Origin: Ciona savignyi
Lineage: Eukaryota; Chordata; Ascidiacea; Phlebobranchia; Cionidae
DNA: 64,000 nt
NCBI GenBank assembly: GCA_000149265.1
Contig: CH003232.1
Coordinates: forward strand, 1,405,017-1,469,016
Direction of reading: 5' to 3'
In this document: one piece after another, positions 62,901 through 64,000 of the stretch
How the letters are laid out: every line of letters begins with the position of its first letter
Numbering within the stretch: position 1 is the first letter of the stretch
The notes under the pieces: model-generated
The model's database searches: none
The model's input: the letters and a program-made list of their open reading frames with translations, nothing else
What the model was told of the DNA's origin: nothing
Made by a program: the position numbers and the translations under genes

Positions 62901-63953
62901 CTAAAAAGAGGGAAGGAGGGAAACTGCTCACTAAAATCACGATTCGGGGCATTAAAGTTTGTTTGTTGCAGTTAGGGTTAATTCTGGGGTTGAGATGAGT
63001 GTTTAGGGCAGGGTTAGAATTAGTTTCCATAGTTTTAGTGAGCAATGTCCGTCTTCCCTCCATTTAGTGTTGCCCGTTATGATAAACCAAACTTTAGCCC
63101 TACAATACAATTGTGACAATAGAGAGCTATGTTGTATCACAATCTGACTACGATAACAGACTGTCTTTTGACAATAAACTGACAAGAATTATGTTATTTC
63201 AAAATTTCCGGTAAGTATGTGATTTTAGATCAGCCTAAATAGTCCATTCAAAAAGAAATAACGGTTGATAGCACTTTATATTGTTAAAATAGGGCGTTAC
63301 TGAGAGTGGGAAGTATGGAACTATTGGGTTTTATAAATGTATAATTTATAATACTTTACCTACTCTAACAGGTTTAAGTTTAAAACTACGAAATATCGCT
63401 TTCTTTACTTTTTACATACCCGTCTTGACTGCATTGGAGTTTACGCCGGATTTTAGCGAGCACGTATTTAAATTTCGCATTTCCGGAGTTACTTATTTTC
63501 GGCTCTTGGAATAAACCATAATAATAGGAAACCCGCAGTAAAAAAACTAACCTTAAGGCCTACATTCCTGTTTTAGCCATGCAACCGCAAACCCACCCAT
63601 ACAATTGTAACCCACAGCTTGTATGGTTTATAACACAGGGACAATCGTTAGATCTCGTGTTCACAGTGCGTTTACCGAAGCTATAAAATTGAATTTAAAA
63701 CCATAAAGCATTGATACTTTTTTAACTGAAAAACTACTAGGTTTAGGCAATGTCTGTTAAGCTTTCAGTCTAAAGATCAAACCGACGAAAATAGCGACTA
63801 GTTTTGGATCCACTACCCTTCTGCTGATGTTTCGACACGTAACCTACGACGAGCTAACCGGCCATTAATTCGTAAAACACCCTTATAATAAACATTTAAA
63901 CAATTCTTTGTTATTACAGGAACGGTTCTGGTCTTGCCTCACCCTGCAAAATG
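59965..63953 (+). CDS. RECK: 5' end of a RECK-like cysteine-rich gene, continues beyond window
   Basis: Exons 59965-60034, 60638-60696, 61460-61543, 63920-63953. Exon 1 is a signal peptide, MNSIWTSVIYLLVSTRCLA, then LDED (phase 1). Exon 2 reads AHCCSYATTDETCHETCLM, matching the start of mature RECK (AHHCCYHTKDNQMCRDVCE). Exon 3 reads LFHTTDKHYAQKLQTYLPMK, then CPRSDRNL, matching FSSKSESRLKHLLQRAPDYC. Exon 4 reads ERFWSCLTLQN (RECK VEIWNCMNSS). Phases agree at every junction. RECK is a GPI-anchored membrane protein that inhibits metalloproteinases and acts in Wnt7 signalling in vertebrates; its N-terminal cysteine-knot repeats begin in this way. The rest of the gene lies to the right. Only about 70 residues are seen, so a related cysteine-rich protein is not excluded. 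Confidence 0.72.
60040..60395 (+). repeat. ~173-bp tandem duplication in RECK-like intron 1
   Basis: 'ataacttatttagactaatt' occurs near 60048 and 60222, followed in each by 'gtagatact..tagttaaa', 'cacgtgctaa' or 'cacgtgttaa' and 'attaagttaaaatct'. The first copy begins directly after the exon 1 donor. Confidence 0.75.
62578..62860 (+). repeat. 161-bp tandem duplication in RECK-like intron 3
   Basis: 'ttatttatacttaacctaaa' begins at 62590 and at 62751 (offset 161); the next ~100 bases are nearly identical ('agtttaataaaaaca', 'tcttaattctgacctacaa'). Confidence 0.88.
62890..63078. mobile_element. MITE of the TCCCTCCTTCCC family, reference copy
   Basis: Left end 'ctaaaaagagggaaggaggg', 'aaactgctcactaaaatca'; right end 'catagttttagtgagcaatg', 'tccgtcttccctccatttag', 'tgttgcccg'. 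The ends pair as inverted repeats over about 36 bases. Interior 'gtttagggcagggttagaat'. Confidence 0.85.
63625..63867 (-). mobile_element. degraded SINE-A copy
   Basis: In reverse: 'ataacacagggacaatcgtt', 'tgcgtttaccgaagctat', 'ggtttaggcaatgtctgtta', 'tggatccactacccttctgc'. It ends about 50 bases before the fourth RECK-like exon. Confidence 0.65.
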
Positions 63954-64000
63954 GTAAGTCATTTTAATCAGCATGAACTAAATTTCATGGTTTAAAAATG

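Overview
The window is eukaryotic genomic DNA, AT-rich, with short exons bounded by GT/AG and two runs of 100 N. Gene content and a very dense load of tRNA-derived SINEs and MITEs point to an ascidian tunicate, most likely a Ciona-type genome. That is inference from gene families and repeat style; no species search could be run. All four gene models that I can support are on the + strand. They were built by joining exons on conserved protein motifs and matching intron phase.

Layout: (1) 86-1698 is the 3' end of an alpha-1,6-fucosyltransferase (FUT8-like) gene: catalytic HVRRTDK exon, a middle exon and the SH3 exon. (2) 1.7-9.5 kb is intergenic and holds a diverged local duplication (3.6-6.9 kb versus 7.1-8.4 kb). 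(3) 9551-17105 is a complete 11-exon SLC22-type organic ion transporter of 532 residues; every junction is in phase. (4) 17.1-34.1 kb is a large intergenic region with few genes. It holds a ~2 kb duplicated block, a 52-bp satellite array, a ~320-bp triple repeat, both N gaps and two first exons of a small secreted-peptide family on opposite strands (22640-22728 minus, 26415-26521 plus). (5) 34.5-56.5 kb is a BCL11 (CTIP)-type zinc-finger transcription factor gene with two alternative first exons 8 kb apart, each with an SRRKQ NuRD-recruitment motif, an N-terminal CCHC finger, one conserved C2H2 finger, a degenerate middle finger pair and three intact C-terminal fingers. (6) 59965 to the right edge is the 5' end of a RECK-like cysteine-rich gene (four exons seen, continuing out of the window).

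The genes have unrelated jobs (Golgi glycosylation, membrane transport, nuclear repression, cell-surface protease control); no operon-like logic is expected. The most interesting signals are the BCL11 locus (duplicate NuRD-motif first exons, loss of zinc-binding histidines in the middle fingers, and a striking excess of the palindrome TGACGTCA in its coding exons) and the pair of divergent secreted-peptide first exons.

Repeats fill most introns and spacers: a ~300-bp SINE ending in CCTATCCTA (SINE-A here), a ~110-bp tRNA-like SINE ending in an A-rich tail (SINE-B here), a ~200-bp MITE with TCCCTCCTTCCC-type inverted ends, and one well-delimited 484-bp hAT-like MITE with a perfect 8-bp target duplication. 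The names SINE-A and SINE-B are labels for this answer only.
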